Notes under the pieces: generated by a model
Seen by the model: the letters and a program-made list of their open reading frames with translations, nothing else
Told to the model about the DNA's origin: nothing
The model's database searches: none
Assembly: GCA_013694835.1 (NCBI GenBank)
Contig: JACDBP010000020.1
Coordinates: 1-6,826 of the forward strand
Length of the DNA: 6,826 bases
Direction of reading: 5' to 3'
Source of the DNA: Chloroflexota bacterium
GTDB lineage: Bacteria; Chloroflexota; Limnocylindria; Limnocylindrales; CSP1-4
Translations under genes and position numbers: made by a program
In this document: positions 5,998 through 6,826 of the stretch, piece after piece
How positions within the stretch are numbered: position 1 is the stretch's first letter
Layout of the letters: each line of letters starts with the position of its first letter

Positions 5998-6826
5998 CGG
6001 AGGCGGCCACGCCCTCCACGAAGTAGCGCTGGAAGAAGACGTACAGCAGCAGGATCGGGAGCGTCGCCATCGCGACCACCGCCATCAGGTCCGGCCAGAT
6101 GGTGAAGTACTGCTGGCGGAACAGCGTGAGGGCCTGTGGCAGAGTCCACTGTGACCGCTCCTGCAGGATGAGCAGCGGCCAGAAGAACCCATTCCAGGCG
6201 CCCTGGAACTGCAGGATCGATACCGCTGCAATGGCCGGCGTGGCGAGGGGCAGCATGACCCGCCAGAAAGTGGTGAAGAAGCCGGCGCCATCGATCTTGG
6301 CCGCCTCCTCCAAGTCCTTGGGGATCGACAGGAAGTACTGGCGAAGCAGGAAGATGCTCGTCGCGGCGACAGCCAGCACCACGATGACGCCGATGTACTG
6401 GGCCGTTCCCTGGAGCAGGCCAACTGCCCGCAGGATCTGGTAGATCGGCACCATCCGCAGCTGATCCGGGATCATCAGCGTGCCCAGCACCAGCAGGAAC
6501 AGCGCCTCACGCCCCGGGAACCGGAGCCGGGCGAAGGCATAGCCGGCCATGCTCCCGAAGATCAGGTTGGTGGCGCTCACTGTGCCGGCGATGAGGGCGC
6601 TGTTGAAGAACAGCCTGGGCAGCGTGGGGTTGAGGTTGTTGAAGGCGTTCTCCCAGCCGATCGTCACGAACGGGTTCGGCAGGAAGGTCAGCCGAAGTGC
6701 GTCGGCATTCGTCTTGAACGAGGTCACCACGACCCACAGGAACGGGACGAACATCAGCAACGCATAGAAGATCAGGAAGCCGTACGCGATCTTGCGCCGG
6801 AGCCCCTTGCTCTTGTCGCCGACCGG
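5984..6826 (-). CDS. Carbohydrate ABC transporter permease, MalG type (5' end beyond window)
   Basis: The reading frame is open to the right edge, giving 280 visible residues; family members are about 270-300 long, so only a few N-terminal residues are missing. The visible part begins with a basic segment (KSKGLRRK) and the first membrane helix (YGFLIFYALLMFVPFLWVVV), followed by the periplasmic SFKTNADAL region typical of MalG-like CUT1 permeases. The ATPase-contacting EAA loop is intact: EEAAKIDGAG, then RVMLPLATPAIA (about residues 173-199). The C-terminus QRYFVEGVAASGVKG is also characteristic. The protein would pair with a MalF-like permease and use a lipoprotein binding protein and a MalK/MsmK-type ATPase to import a sugar or oligosaccharide. 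The gene overlaps the DUF624-like gene downstream and probably shares its mRNA with that gene and the hydrolase. The substrate cannot be read from the permease. An internal TTG at 6760 is not the start, because it would cut into helix 1. Confidence 0.93.
   Translation of the reverse strand, partial: PVGDKSKGLRRKIAYGFLIFYALLMFVPFLWVVVTSFKTNADALRLTFLPNPFVTIGWENAFNNLNPTLPRLFFNSALIAGTVSATNLIFGSMAGYAFARLRFPGREALFLLVLGTLMIPDQLRMVPIYQILRAVGLLQGTAQYIGVIVVLAVAATSIFLLRQYFLSIPKDLEEAAKIDGAGFFTTFWRVMLPLATPAIAAVSILQFQGAWNGFFWPLLILQERSQWTLPQALTLFRQQYFTIWPDLMAVVAMATLPILLLYVFFQRYFVEGVAASGVKG

Noticed and set aside
6758..6760. TTG as the start of the ABC permease
   Set aside because: The same frame stays open to the window edge and encodes a basic cytoplasmic segment and the first half of membrane helix 1, so the true start is outside the window.

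Overview
The window is a gene-dense, very GC-rich bacterial segment with seven complete or nearly complete genes and one truncated gene. Intergenic gaps are short, and four minus-strand genes (positions 188, 697, 1427 and 5997) appear to start with GTG. The gene set is a fused-type 2-oxoacid:ferredoxin oxidoreductase, a ChaB/Rho_N protein and a CUT1-type sugar permease next to a debranching-enzyme-like hydrolase. It would fit Actinomycetota or Chloroflexota (soil or thermophilic lineages). That is an impression from composition and gene content, not a phylogenetic result.

Left block (1-1841, minus strand, read right to left): a ChaB-domain protein with a C-terminal Rho_N-like helix module, then a HAD-family sugar-phosphate-phosphatase-like protein, a two-CBS-domain protein, and the start of the alpha subunit of a 2-oxoacid (probably 2-oxoglutarate):ferredoxin oxidoreductase. 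The last two overlap by 4 bases (GTGA) and look translationally coupled. The HAD gene carries an atypical C-terminal tail that runs 65 bases into the CBS gene. Deleting one G from a GGGG run would end the protein at the normal place.

Middle (1842-3036): a divergent intergenic region of about 139 bases holds two overlapping inverted repeats and a possible leaderless promoter. It is followed on the plus strand by an EamA/DMT-family transporter. Its stop codon overlaps the stop codon of the facing gene in the tetranucleotide CTAA, so there is no room for a terminator between the two convergent genes.

Right block (3033-6826, minus strand, read right to left): a nearly complete MalG-type ABC sugar permease, a five- to six-helix membrane protein resembling DUF624/YesL, and a 732-residue cytoplasmic glycoside hydrolase of the glycogen-debranching-like class (N-terminal beta domain plus an (alpha/alpha)6 domain). 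The order and tight packing suggest one operon for sugar uptake and intracellular cleavage. The binding protein, the MalF-like partner and possibly the ATPase would lie beyond the right edge.

I see no RNA genes, CRISPR arrays, insertion sequences, attachment sites or convincing intrinsic terminators. No clearly novel defence or mobile system is visible. The points most worth following up are the HAD tail, the CBS/oxidoreductase coupling and the permease/DUF624/hydrolase cassette.
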